Origin: an uncultured Paracoccaceae bacterium
Lineage (GTDB): Bacteria; Pseudomonadota; Alphaproteobacteria; Rhodobacterales; Rhodobacteraceae
Direction: 5' to 3'
Assembly (NCBI GenBank): GCA_947497185.1
Contig: CANMFL010000001.1
Location: 527,883-591,882, forward strand
Length of the DNA: 64,000 nt
Part shown: positions 27,211 to 36,095 of the stretch, one piece after another
Position numbering within the stretch: the first letter of the stretch is position 1
Layout of the letters: each line of letters begins with the position of its first letter
Program-made: the position numbers and the translations under genes
Notes under the pieces: model-generated
Databases searched by the model: none
Told to the model about the DNA's origin: nothing
What the model saw: the letters and a program-made list of their open reading frames with translations, nothing else

Positions 27211-27957
27211 TTAGCTGAACAGCATGCCGCCGTTGATGTCGATGTTCGTGCCCGTCATGAACGCGCTGTCATCACATGCAAGGAACAGAACCAAGTTCGC
27301 GATGTCGTCAGGCAGACCCTGACGGCGCACTGGTGCGGATGCTTCCAGACCGCGACGTGCGGCGTCTGGTGTGTGTACGTTGTGGAAATCCGTGTCGATC
27401 ATGCCCGGGCAGATCGCATTCACGCGTGTTTTTGGACCCAATTCTTTGGCCAAACCACGTGTCATTGTCATCACCGCACCTTTAGAAGACGCATAAGCCA
27501 CGGAACCTGGCCCACCGCCGTCACGACCCGCTTGGCTGGCAAGGTTCACGATCGTGCTGTTCTCGCTCATGTGCGGCAAGCAGGCTTTGATCATCAAGAA
27601 GATGCTTTTCAGGTTCAGGTCCATGACCGCATCCCAGTGGGACACTTCCATTTCGGCAAATGTCTTGCGTGCGATTAGCCCGCCTGTGTTGTTCACCAAC
27701 ACGTCTACGCCGCCAAATTCCGCAACAGTCTTTTCAACCAGCGCGTTGACGCCAGCCTCGGATGACAGATCGCCTTGCAACGCGAACGCTTTACCGCCAG
27801 CGGCAGTGATCTCTGCAACAGCTTCGTCAGCGCCCTTGCTGGACGAGAAGTAGTTGATCGCGACGTTTGCGCCTTGAGCTGCCAGCATTTTCACGCAAGC
27901 CAAACCAATATCGCGTCCGCCACCAGTGACGATCACTGTTTTACCTTCAAGTTTCAT
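27211..27957 (-). CDS. SDR oxidoreductase, probable DEH reductase
   Basis: This 248-residue short-chain dehydrogenase has the cofactor motif TGGGRDIG and the catalytic SQAG...YASSK region. In several places it matches the alginate-pathway reductase A1-R of Sphingomonas as I recall it: NNTGGLIARKT, WDAVMDLN, GGGPGS near the active Tyr, PGMIDTDFHN and DINGG at the end. That enzyme reduces 4-deoxy-L-erythro-5-hexoseulose uronate (DEH) to KDG. Placement directly behind a PL15 alginate lyase supports the same role, as does the Agrobacterium gene order. AAGGAAACG lies before the ATG. A general 3-oxoacyl-ACP reductase-like role cannot be excluded by sequence alone. Confidence 0.85.
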   Translation of the reverse strand: MKLEGKTVIVTGGGRDIGLACVKMLAAQGANVAINYFSSSKGADEAVAEITAAGGKAFALQGDLSSEAGVNALVEKTVAEFGGVDVLVNNTGGLIARKTFAEMEVSHWDAVMDLNLKSIFLMIKACLPHMSENSTIVNLASQAGRDGGGPGSVAYASSKGAVMTMTRGLAKELGPKTRVNAICPGMIDTDFHNVHTPDAARRGLEASAPVRRQGLPDDIANLVLFLACDDSAFMTGTNIDINGGMLFS

Positions 27958-27996
27958 AAATCGTTTCCTTCTTTGTGTATTTACGTATCGCGCAGA

Positions 27997-30321
27997 CTAC
28001 CGGCCCACGTCGAATGTCTTTGGCACGACGACCCGAAAGCTGCGGTCGTCGGAATCTGTGAAGTAGAGATCGCAGTCGTAGCCTTGATCGTCTAAAAAGC
28101 TGAAAATCCGCTTAGGGTCTTTCAACGAATAAGGCACGAGCAATGTCGCGATCCGGTGCCGAATGGCCTTTGGGAATTTGGCATGCAGGCACGTGCTGAC
28201 GGGTAGCCCTTCGATCTCGGAGGGGTCCACATCTGGAAATCCGGTTTCTTGCGTTAATGCAGGTGCCCCCGCTTCGGACCATAGAAACTGCCCATAGAAG
28301 CCGGCCTTTTCGCCTGTGTAACGGAACGTCGCATCGCCCAAATGCATCGGCGCATTGGCGTGCAGCAACCAGTCGATTTCAACGGGTTCGGACGCATCAA
28401 TGCTATCGACCATCACAAAGTAGCTGTCATTCACGAAATAAACGTCGCGTTTCACAGATGTGACCTCAGGCGACAGCGATTGATACGCCTCGGTTGCATC
28501 CCCTTGGATATACACGTGATCTTCGCGTTGTTCGCATTCGGTGATCTGGCCCTTGGAGCGCATCGCCTGCACTTTGTCCTTGCCTGCGTATTGGCCTTTG
28601 CCATTGATCAGGATCGCGTTCTTGGAATGTGTCTGACGCCGCCAATTCTGGTGCATCGTCGAGTTAAACGCGACGTAGTGGCCAGATTGAATAGCGAGGT
28701 CTTCGCCAAAGCCCGCTAAGCAGAACGCATTCTGGTCGCCGTGACTGTGGCTGATTGATCCATATGGCGATGACTTCATGACGAATTGGATGTGCTCGTC
28801 AGGGTCTTGCATCTTGTGCTGGATCGCGACCCAGCCGATGCCTTTGAACCAGCGTAATTGATCGTCAGCGGCAGGTGGCACGGCCTCGATAATCGGGAAA
28901 TCGGTTTGGTACGCCATTTCGTCGAAATTAAAGTCCCACCAACCCCAGTTATAGAACAGCTTTTCCGTGCCCGGATTGGTGCGTTTGATCTCGTCGTAAT
29001 ACCACTGATACGCGCCGTTGCCCGTCACACCTGCATACTGGCGCAGGTTAAAGCCGATCTTGACCGCAGGCAGATCGCCCATGGTGCTGTCATCGCCAAA
29101 AGTGGCGCGGCGCGTGTCTGGCGATTTTGTATAAAGCGGGAAGTCACCGGTTTTCTGGAAGAATGGCCGCTGGTACAGATCAATCCCTGTGTAGCCTTTC
29201 AACAAATTCGCCGCATCAATCAGATAGGCCATGCCGGTCATCCAATAGTGCGGACCCTCGGCCCAGCCGCCGTCTTTGTCTCCCCAAGGGGAATAGACGG
29301 TGAACAGGAATTCGACAGAGTAGTTCAACCAGTCTTCGGCCTCTTCCGCGTCATCAAGCAGTGCGATTGACGCAGGTATCAGCACCGCTGACACCGCACG
29401 TACAGCGTGGCTATCAAACGGGAATAATTGGATATTTGCGTGTTTGATCAAGTGATCCGCCGTTTCACGGGTCCGCGCGAGCAAGGCTGCGCGCACGGTT
29501 GCCCGCTCGTCCTCGTCCATCTCATTATACAGCCAGTCATAGCCCCACGCGAGTGCGACATTCACGCGGAACGCCCATTCATCGGTGTAGCTGCGCGACG
29601 TGGTGCCTGTCGGATTCCAAGCTGCGGCAGACAGCAACCATTCTTTGGCACGGGCCAGCATCGCGGCGTCTTGGGTGACTTGGCCGCCAACCGCTAAGTG
29701 GCGGATCGCATAAAGCAATTCCTGACAGTCGATATACGTCTGACGCCACACCGACGCGACGCGCTGGTGGTTCGGATAACCCGCAGGTTCAGGCATGATG
29801 TCGCGGTCCATCCACGGCAGCACAGATTCCTTAAAGAAATGCGACCACGTGCAATGGTCGGCGTTCTCGGCCACATCCTTGCGGAATTGTGCCAAGCGGT
29901 CACCAGTGAGCCACATACGCGGGTGGGAACGCGGAGCGTCCTTAAATCGCGTAACGCGGGAGGAAAGCGGCGTCTCTGGCAACCCCTCGGCGACGGTGAA
30001 AGCGCGGTTCGAACTCCATGTCGACGCGGCCTCCCCCGTGTTGGGATCACATACGGCGTAGGACCAGACATAATCGCCCGCAGGCAATGTTACGTCCGGT
30101 GTGAAAAAGTTGAGGGTGATATGCGCAAACTTATGCGTGGCCTTGGCCGGATATTTCGCATCTGTTGATACGCGCAGCACATAGGTCGCTTCGTCCTCAA
30201 GTTCCGGCAACCACGTGAAACGCGGCGGGTTCTCAGAGACGGCAGCACCATCTTGCGGGCCGTATTGTATGGTCAGACGACCTGTTTTTGGTTCATCAAG
30301 ATGTGCAGCAGACGCAGACAT
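27997..30321 (-). CDS. PL15-type exolytic alginate lyase (heparinase II/III fold, DUF4962)
   Basis: At 774 residues it is close to Atu3025 of Agrobacterium (776 residues), the structurally known PL15 exo-alginate lyase. An N-terminal beta domain (about 1-110) precedes the alpha-barrel and a C-terminal beta-sheet (about 480-774). Its His305 (FDSHAVR) and Tyr359 (GPHYWMTG) lie 54 residues apart, the spacing of the catalytic His311/Tyr365 pair that I recall for Atu3025. A second conserved stretch, SISHSHGDQNAF, follows the heparinase II/III pattern. There is no signal peptide, so it should act in the cytosol on imported oligoalginate, releasing unsaturated monomers. It lies between the importer and the DEH reductase genes. 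Other polyuronates are possible substrates. Confidence 0.9.
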   Translation of the reverse strand: MSASAAHLDEPKTGRLTIQYGPQDGAAVSENPPRFTWLPELEDEATYVLRVSTDAKYPAKATHKFAHITLNFFTPDVTLPAGDYVWSYAVCDPNTGEAASTWSSNRAFTVAEGLPETPLSSRVTRFKDAPRSHPRMWLTGDRLAQFRKDVAENADHCTWSHFFKESVLPWMDRDIMPEPAGYPNHQRVASVWRQTYIDCQELLYAIRHLAVGGQVTQDAAMLARAKEWLLSAAAWNPTGTTSRSYTDEWAFRVNVALAWGYDWLYNEMDEDERATVRAALLARTRETADHLIKHANIQLFPFDSHAVRAVSAVLIPASIALLDDAEEAEDWLNYSVEFLFTVYSPWGDKDGGWAEGPHYWMTGMAYLIDAANLLKGYTGIDLYQRPFFQKTGDFPLYTKSPDTRRATFGDDSTMGDLPAVKIGFNLRQYAGVTGNGAYQWYYDEIKRTNPGTEKLFYNWGWWDFNFDEMAYQTDFPIIEAVPPAADDQLRWFKGIGWVAIQHKMQDPDEHIQFVMKSSPYGSISHSHGDQNAFCLAGFGEDLAIQSGHYVAFNSTMHQNWRRQTHSKNAILINGKGQYAGKDKVQAMRSKGQITECEQREDHVYIQGDATEAYQSLSPEVTSVKRDVYFVNDSYFVMVDSIDASEPVEIDWLLHANAPMHLGDATFRYTGEKAGFYGQFLWSEAGAPALTQETGFPDVDPSEIEGLPVSTCLHAKFPKAIRHRIATLLVPYSLKDPKRIFSFLDDQGYDCDLYFTDSDDRSFRVVVPKTFDVGR

Positions 30322-30352
30322 TCTATTACTCTCGTGTTTAGATCTACAATAC

Positions 30353-30378
30353 GGTGCGGGCCATATGCGGCCCGCACC
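30353..30378 (-). terminator. Stable hairpin after the binding-protein gene
   Basis: GGTGCGGGCC (30353-30362) and GGCCCGCACC (30369-30378) form a perfect 10-bp stem around ATATGC. It lies 17 bp after the stop of the solute-binding protein gene and 31 bp before the lyase start, inside the operon. It probably stabilises the upstream mRNA or partly terminates, so that the binding protein is made in excess. Confidence 0.65.
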
Positions 30379-30395
30379 AATTTCGCAGTTTGGAC

Positions 30396-31961
30396 TTAGT
30401 TATACTGACGCTCGTAGGCGGTGTTCATCACCTCAAGAACGTCCTGTAACCCCATGTCCTGCAACGTTTGTTGGTAACCTTCCCAGTCAGCCATCACGTC
30501 ACCATTGCCCAAGATCCAGCCTTGCTGGCGCTCAAGCATATAGTCACGAATCGACGGCCAGCTGCGGTCATAAACGCGCTGCTCATCGGCTGTGAAAGAC
30601 ACGCCTAGGAAATCAGGGATCAGGTAATCGCCTGTTTCATACAGCTCGATGCCTTCCAACGCGTATTGGTTAGACCACTGCTTTTCATACTCGTAGTCCT
30701 GAAAGTAACCACGGGCCTGAAGTTGCGAGCCGACTTGATACAGCTGGTTGTTCACCGGCTCGCCATTGGTCAGGAATTCCTCGGTGAACTGCGGTTTGCC
30801 GTCAACCATCGTGTATTGCTCACCCTCGACGCCAAAGTTAGCCAAGCGACGGCCCTCTTCGGTGAACCAGAAGTCGAAATACTTGATCGTTTCGACAGGA
30901 TGCTCGTTCGTGACACCAATCGCCCAACCGTCAGGTTTGATCGGGATGCGACGGTGTTCTTCCATACGCACGCCAGATGGTGACGCTGGTGGCAACATCG
31001 CTTCGAAACGGAAGCCTTCAACGGTGTCTGCAAGCGACTCGTTATAGCCCGCAGTTGATGCGAACCAATCGTGGGTCATGCCGCCGATGTCTTCAGACAA
31101 CAGATATTCACGTGACGATGACCCGCGTGTAAAGATTTCCGCGTCGATCAGGCCCTCGTCGTACCAGCGTGCAAGTCCTGCAATCCCGTCACGATAGCCT
31201 TCGCCCGCGTAGGGGTGGTCAACATTGCCTTCGGCGTTGATGTAGAAATCGTGGTAGGTGTCGGACCCCGTAGAGCGGCCATCCCACAATGTGACAAGGC
31301 GGATCAGCTCTGGCCATTGGCGGGCAAAGTACGGCACTTCGTCCGCGACGCCATTCCCGTTGGGATCGTCGTTTTTGAAAGCGCGCAGCACGGCTTCGAC
31401 TTCTTCCAGCGTCTCGGGCACTTCGAGACCCAGATTTTCCAGCCAGTCGTAGCGGATAAAGTAGCCGCGACCGTATTTGCCGTCTGGCAGATATGGCACG
31501 TAGTACATGTTGCCATCAGCCGCGGAAATCGCGTTCGCGATCTCTGGACGGTCAGCATAGAACGCGGCCAAGTTTGGTGCGTGTTCTGCGATCAAATCGT
31601 CCAAAGGCAGGAATGCGCCTTCTGGGCCGTATTGGTTCACGAAATCCTTGAGACGGCTAGAGCCTACAATGTCAGGGATTTCGCCTGTTGCGAGCATCAG
31701 GTTCAACGCTTCGGTCTTGCCGTCGTTTTCAGACGTCCGTGTGTTTGCACCCACGGTTGTGTCGCGCAGGCTGATGCCTGTCAGTTCGCTTGCAATTTTC
31801 TCAACTGGCCATGTTTCGTCATAGCGCGGGTAACGCGCATGGTTCATTTGAATGGACAGCTCTAACGGTTCGTCGACGATCATCAGGTGGCCATCGGCAA
31901 ACGCCGTGCCGCCTAGCGATGTTCCGGCCAGTAACGCCGCTGATAGTGTTAGTCGTTGCAT
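30396..31961 (-). CDS. Extracellular solute-binding protein for oligouronate import (AlgQ-like)
   Basis: This 521-residue family-1 binding protein has a signal peptide (about 1-22, ending AFA-DG) and the large size of AlgQ1/AlgQ2 and LipO-type proteins, well above the 400 residues of ordinary sugar-binding proteins. The segment NDDPNGNGVADEVPYFARQW contains the calcium-loop-like DPNGNG motif that AlgQ proteins use. An excellent ribosome site, GGGAGGAAAC, precedes the ATG at 31961. It sits between the permease genes and the lyase gene. The specificity for alginate oligosaccharides is inferred from the operon. Confidence 0.88.
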   Translation of the reverse strand: MQRLTLSAALLAGTSLGGTAFADGHLMIVDEPLELSIQMNHARYPRYDETWPVEKIASELTGISLRDTTVGANTRTSENDGKTEALNLMLATGEIPDIVGSSRLKDFVNQYGPEGAFLPLDDLIAEHAPNLAAFYADRPEIANAISAADGNMYYVPYLPDGKYGRGYFIRYDWLENLGLEVPETLEEVEAVLRAFKNDDPNGNGVADEVPYFARQWPELIRLVTLWDGRSTGSDTYHDFYINAEGNVDHPYAGEGYRDGIAGLARWYDEGLIDAEIFTRGSSSREYLLSEDIGGMTHDWFASTAGYNESLADTVEGFRFEAMLPPASPSGVRMEEHRRIPIKPDGWAIGVTNEHPVETIKYFDFWFTEEGRRLANFGVEGEQYTMVDGKPQFTEEFLTNGEPVNNQLYQVGSQLQARGYFQDYEYEKQWSNQYALEGIELYETGDYLIPDFLGVSFTADEQRVYDRSWPSIRDYMLERQQGWILGNGDVMADWEGYQQTLQDMGLQDVLEVMNTAYERQYN

Positions 31962-32015
31962 AGTTTCCTCCCTTATGCAGTCGTTCATGTAATCTGATGC
32001 GCTGATCGCTCGCGC

Positions 32016-32897
32016 TTATTCTTTGACCCCTCCCAGCAGGATCCCTTTTTCAAAGTACTTCTGGATGAACGGGTAGATGATCAGGACAGGGACAATCGAG
32101 CAGACGATAATCGCGGCTGATACGGTCTCGACCGAATAGCTTGCGTTAACCAATGTTGCGGTGAACTGCTGGTCATCGGACAACGTGACGATGGTGTGAC
32201 GCAGGAAAACCTGTAGCGGGATTTTGTCTTCGTCTTGCAGCAAAACCATCGCCCAGAAGAAGCCGTTCCAGCGCGACACAATGCAGAACAGCGCCACCGT
32301 CGCAATCGCAGGCTTTGCGAGCGGCATGTAGACCTTAACCAAGACCTGGAAATCATTGGCCCCATCCATGCGGGCGGCTTCTTCAAACGAGCTAGGCACG
32401 CCTTCAAAGAAGTTACGTAGCAAGATCAGGTTAAAGCCGTTCACCGCAAAACCGATGATGATCCCGAAATAGCTGTCCAACAGGCCCAGATCACGCATGT
32501 TCAAGAAGAACGGGATCAGACCCGCGTTGAACCACATGGTAAACGCCACCAGCAAGTTCCAGAACCTGCGACCATAGATTTGTGGCCGTGACAGTGCATA
32601 GGCACCGGGGATCAGGAACAGCAGGCTCATGATTGTGCCACCGATGGTGTAGATGAACGTGTTGCCGTAGCTGACCCAGAACATCCGTTCAGACAGGATG
32701 TACTTATAGGCCTCAAGCGTGGTCTCGATTGGTGTCAGGATCACGTTGCCGGCGCGGGCTTCAAAGCCCGAACTAAACGACAGCGACGCGATATAGATGA
32801 ATGGATACAGCGTCGAAATCGTAAAGATCCCAATCAGTACCATGTTAACGATCACAAAGATCCGGTCGTTGCGCGAATAGAGTTTCATATTAGCCAT
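32016..32897 (-). CDS. Carbohydrate ABC transporter permease (AlgM2/YtcP-like)
   Basis: The 293-residue permease has six membrane helices and the BPD coupling loop with EEAARMDGANDF (about 170-181), followed by the typical GILLGGVKE C-terminus of the YtcP/LplC branch. It is the second permease of the four-gene importer and should pair with the LplB-like protein encoded 12 bp upstream. The ATG at 32897 is preceded by a G-rich site; M4 is an alternative start. Confidence 0.92.
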   Translation of the reverse strand: MANMKLYSRNDRIFVIVNMVLIGIFTISTLYPFIYIASLSFSSGFEARAGNVILTPIETTLEAYKYILSERMFWVSYGNTFIYTIGGTIMSLLFLIPGAYALSRPQIYGRRFWNLLVAFTMWFNAGLIPFFLNMRDLGLLDSYFGIIIGFAVNGFNLILLRNFFEGVPSSFEEAARMDGANDFQVLVKVYMPLAKPAIATVALFCIVSRWNGFFWAMVLLQDEDKIPLQVFLRHTIVTLSDDQQFTATLVNASYSVETVSAAIIVCSIVPVLIIYPFIQKYFEKGILLGGVKE

Positions 32898-32909
32898 GTG
32901 CGTGTCCCC

Positions 32910-33875
32910 CTACCACAATGATGTGCGCGAATAGCGCTTGGAGATCGAGTTGGCGGTCATCACGAGAACGAATGCAATAACAGCGTTGAACAGACCCGCA
33001 GCGGCGGCAAAATCGTATTGCCCGCTTTGCAAGCCCTGCCGGTAGATGAAGGTGTTCACCACATCAGCCGTCTCGTAGGTCGCAGGTTGATACAGCAGGA
33101 TGATCATCTCAAAACTGACCTCAAGCATGTTCCCGATCCGGATAATCAACATGATGATGATCGTCGGCATGATCGACGGTACGGTGATTTTCCACATCAT
33201 CTGCCACCGGCTGGCCCCGTCCACCACGGCACTCTCGTACAATGTTGGCGACACGCCAGAGATCGCGGCGATAAAGACGATGGATTGGAAGCCCGCCTCC
33301 TGCCAAATCGTCGTCCCGATAAAGATCGGTCGGAACCATTCGGGTTTGGTCAGGAAGTAAATCGGATCAACGTCCAACCAGCTTAGGATCGTATTCACGA
33401 TACCCGCCGAAGGTGAAAACGCCGTGATCACAATCCCCGCGATAATCACCGACGAGATAAAGTGCGGTAGATACACGATGGTTTGCGCAGTTTTCTTGAA
33501 GGTCTGGTTTAAGATTTCGTTGAACATCAGTGCCAAAAGGATCGGCACGGGAAAGCCGATAATCAGGCTCATCATAGAGATATAGATCGTGTTTTTCAGC
33601 GCCCGCAAGAACTGTTCGCTGGCGAATAGCGTTTCAAAGTGCTCGAAACCGATCCACGGACTGGCGGCGACACCTCTGAAAATACTGTAGTCTTTGAACG
33701 CAATCTGAAGCCCGTACATCGGCTTGTAGAGAAACAACAACAGCCAGATGACTGTCGGTGCCAGCATCAGATAGATTTGCCATTCACGCTTGAGGTGATC
33801 GACAATGCGCTGGCTGACAGGGCGCTTGTTTACGTAAGGGGTGACGGCGGGTTTTGGGGTGACGGCGTCGCTCAT
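32910..33875 (-). CDS. Carbohydrate ABC transporter permease (AlgM1/LplB-like)
   Basis: The 321-residue inner-membrane permease of the LplB/AlgM1 type has an N-terminal cytosolic stretch (about 1-35), six helices and the coupling motif YESAVVDGASRWQ (about 208-220). The ending SNSISKRYSRTSLW is characteristic of this branch. In Sphingomonas, AlgM1 and AlgM2 form the heterodimeric channel for alginate. The start overlaps the ATPase gene by 4 bp. Confidence 0.92.
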   Translation of the reverse strand: MSDAVTPKPAVTPYVNKRPVSQRIVDHLKREWQIYLMLAPTVIWLLLFLYKPMYGLQIAFKDYSIFRGVAASPWIGFEHFETLFASEQFLRALKNTIYISMMSLIIGFPVPILLALMFNEILNQTFKKTAQTIVYLPHFISSVIIAGIVITAFSPSAGIVNTILSWLDVDPIYFLTKPEWFRPIFIGTTIWQEAGFQSIVFIAAISGVSPTLYESAVVDGASRWQMMWKITVPSIMPTIIIMLIIRIGNMLEVSFEMIILLYQPATYETADVVNTFIYRQGLQSGQYDFAAAAGLFNAVIAFVLVMTANSISKRYSRTSLW

Positions 33876-34975
33876 GCGACACGCAATTGGCCAGACAAGG
33901 CCACACCCGTTTCAGCGTCAAACACTTTGACCAATGCAGGATCAGCGGTAAAGCCGTTGACCGCGTTCAATTGGTCCATGTTGCCCAGCGTTTCCGTGCG
34001 GATCACGAAGGGCTCGCCGCCAATCGTGGTGTGCAACAGCGCCTCAGAGCCCAGTGTTTCAACCAGTTCCAGCGTACATGACACGCTGCCTTCGACCGCT
34101 TTGGTCTGCGGCGTTGCATATTCAGGGCGGATGCCCACGATGACCTTGCGGCCAACCGCGTTCTGCAAACCCGGCAACGGCGGCAATGTGAATTGTTGAC
34201 CCGCAAATTCCGCAATCGGAGCCGCGTCGCCGCCGCTAATCACTGCTTGGATTTGATTCATTGGCGGTGCGCCCAAGAAGCCCGCGACAAACGCGTTCAC
34301 TGGGTTCAAGAACAGCTCCATCGGGCTGCCGACTTGCTCGATACGCCCGTCGTTCATCACAACAATCCGGTCAGCCAGTGTCATCGCTTCGACCTGATCG
34401 TGGGTCACATAGATGCTGGTCACGCCAAGGCGTTGATGAAGGCGTTTAATCTCGGCACGCATCTGCGTGCGCAGCTTGGCGTCGAGGTTGGACAGTGGTT
34501 CGTCAAACAAGAACACCTTGGGTCTACGTACAATTGCACGGCCCATCGCCACCCGTTGGCGTTGACCACCGGACAGATCAGCGGGGCGACGTTCAAGGTA
34601 ATTCTCAAGGCCCAGAATGCCTGCGACATCCTTGATCGCTTTTTCGATATTTTCCTTGCTCTCCTTACGGATACGCAAACCAAAAGCGATGTTTTCAGCG
34701 ACATCAAGGTGCGGATAAAGCGCGTAGTTCTGAAACACCATCGCGACATCGCGATCTTTGGGTGCGATCCGGTTCACGACTTTACCGTCAATCGTCAGTG
34801 TGCCGTCAGAGATTTCCTCTAGACCCGCGACCATCCGCAATGTCGTCGATTTGCCGCAGCCCGAGGGGCCTACTAACACAACAAACTCTTTTTCTTTAAC
34901 TTCCAAATCAATGCCATGAACGACCTGAACGGCCCCATAGGCTTTGACGATACTCTCTAGCTTAACCCCAGACAT
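33872..34975 (-). CDS. ABC transporter ATP-binding protein (AlgS/UgpC/MsmK type)
   Basis: The 367-residue ATPase has Walker A GPSGCGKST (about 37-45), signature LSGGQRQRVAMGRAI (about 133-147), Walker B VFLFDEPLSNLDAKLR and a C-terminal TOBE/OB regulatory domain (about 240-367, with VGIRPEYA). This is the layout of MalK-like ATPases for sugars and of AlgS. It is the first gene of the minus-strand operon ATPase, permease, permease, binding protein, lyase, reductase. Two predicted operators lie upstream. Confidence 0.93.
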   Translation of the reverse strand: MSGVKLESIVKAYGAVQVVHGIDLEVKEKEFVVLVGPSGCGKSTTLRMVAGLEEISDGTLTIDGKVVNRIAPKDRDVAMVFQNYALYPHLDVAENIAFGLRIRKESKENIEKAIKDVAGILGLENYLERRPADLSGGQRQRVAMGRAIVRRPKVFLFDEPLSNLDAKLRTQMRAEIKRLHQRLGVTSIYVTHDQVEAMTLADRIVVMNDGRIEQVGSPMELFLNPVNAFVAGFLGAPPMNQIQAVISGGDAAPIAEFAGQQFTLPPLPGLQNAVGRKVIVGIRPEYATPQTKAVEGSVSCTLELVETLGSEALLHTTIGGEPFVIRTETLGNMDQLNAVNGFTADPALVKVFDAETGVALSGQLRVA

Positions 34976-35051
34976 AGACCCCCCCTACTGCGCAAAAGCG
35001 CGATCTAAACACTAAATGTGCCGAAAGCGGGTAGATTCGCTTTCGGTTAAT

Positions 35052-35063
35052 CTGGTATACCAG
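35052..35063. promoter_or_regulatory. Predicted GntR operator 1 (importer side)
   Basis: CTGGTATACCAG is a perfect 12-bp palindrome. It matches the pattern TGGnATACnAG of the neighbouring site and lies about 77 bp upstream of the importer ATPase start. The symmetrical GGTATACC form fits the short inverted sites that FCD-type GntR repressors bind. Confidence 0.65.
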
Positions 35064-35072
35064 TTGGGATAC

Positions 35073-35086
35073 TGGAATACTAGTAT
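35073..35086. promoter_or_regulatory. Predicted GntR operator 2 (exactly 20 bp from operator 1)
   Basis: TGGAATACTAGTAT includes the perfect palindrome ATACTAGTAT (35077-35086). Its TGG begins at 35073, exactly 20 bp after the TGG of operator 1 (35053). The two sites should therefore lie on the same face of the helix, suiting cooperative binding. Confidence 0.65.
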
Positions 35087-35401
35087 TGATTTATTGTTTT
35101 GGTTGAATTCAACTGTTGCAATATTTCCCAAAGTTCACAACGAAAATTATGAGCCCACCCTGAATATTGCCGAACACCAATGCGTCGACCCTTCGGAAAT
35201 ATACGAAACAAAAGACGCTACGCTTACGCAACAAAACTACAATTAACTATCAAATTCACATGATTACACGCCGAACTTCATCCATAGGTTGTCGACGCAT
35301 TCACGCACTTGGCGTCGCCAGAACAGCATCCAGCGCACAGTCGCCTAACTGGTCATTTCGACCAAGACCGTTTAAAGAATGCCCAAATTCGGAGACCAAA
35401 A

Positions 35402-36085
35402 ATGACAAACATAACCCAGAGTAAAGACCGCCGCACAAGCGTCGATGTCGTTTTTGACCATCTCTACGACGAGATTTCGTCTCTCAATCTGCTGCCCGGC
35501 GATAAAATTTCCGAAGCAGAAATTGCCGCCCGATTTGGGGTGTCACGCCAACCGGTACGCGACGCTTTCAGTCGTTTGGAAAATCTGGATCTGCTTTTGA
35601 TCCGTCCGCAACGTGCCACCGAGGTCAAACGTTTTTCGTCCCGCGAGATCACCAAGTCCCGCTTTGTCCGCGCCGCCGTTGAATCCGAAGTGCTGCGCCG
35701 TGCCGCTGCCGAATGTGACGCGATTGGTGCCGCCCAGTTGGAGGCAAATCTGCTGCTGCAAACTGCAGTCACCGAGGCCCGCCAATACGACAAATTCGGC
35801 GATTTGGACTATCAGTTTCACCAAACGCTTTGTGAAATCGGCAAGGTCGATTTTGCCTTCGAGATTATCAAACAAGAAAAAGCAAACGTCGACCGTCTGT
35901 GCATGTTGAGCTTGTCCAAAGAGGACCGGATGGCGATGCTCTTGGCAGATCACAAGGCGATCAAAGACTGCGTCTGCAATCACGATGCCGAAGGCGCTGT
36001 CGCGGCAGGTATGCTGCACCTGTCACGTCTTGACGCGACAATCGAGGCCATTTCGGAAGCCAACGCCGACTACTTTGACCCATAG
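35402..36085 (+). CDS. GntR family regulator with FCD ligand domain
   Basis: The 227-residue protein has an N-terminal winged helix (about 12-75; LLPGDKISEAEIAARFGVSRQPVRDAFSRLE is the GntR recognition motif, positions 31-61). An all-helical FCD domain follows, with Asp and His residues placed for metal and acid binding (DLDYQFHQTL, LADHKAI, HLSRLD). FCD regulators often sense uronates or their keto-acids, as UxuR, ExuR and KdgR-like proteins do. I chose the ATG at 35402 because GGAG lies just before it; the longer frame to 35309 adds a sequence unlike the family. It is divergent from the importer operon and probably represses it until DEH or KDG is present. Confidence 0.92.
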   Translation: MTNITQSKDRRTSVDVVFDHLYDEISSLNLLPGDKISEAEIAARFGVSRQPVRDAFSRLENLDLLLIRPQRATEVKRFSSREITKSRFVRAAVESEVLRRAAAECDAIGAAQLEANLLLQTAVTEARQYDKFGDLDYQFHQTLCEIGKVDFAFEIIKQEKANVDRLCMLSLSKEDRMAMLLADHKAIKDCVCNHDAEGAVAAGMLHLSRLDATIEAISEANADYFDP

Positions 36086-36095
36086 GATCAAGCGG

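Larger units (their letters stand above)
34976..35401. other. Divergent regulatory region between the importer operon and gntR
   Basis: This 426-bp AT-rich space separates the importer operon from the GntR gene. It holds two copies of the ATACTAG-type operator (35053-35086), both closer to the importer start. The open frame 35016-35246 on the plus strand runs through the operators and has no recognisable family, so I do not call it a gene. The rest contains no clear RNA gene or terminator. Confidence 0.6.

Noticed and set aside
34193..34822. 209-codon open frame on the plus strand opposite the importer ATPase gene
   Set aside because: It mirrors the conserved ATPase frame and shows no family features.
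35016..35246. 76-codon open frame in the space before gntR
   Set aside because: It runs through two predicted operators, lacks a ribosome site and resembles no family.
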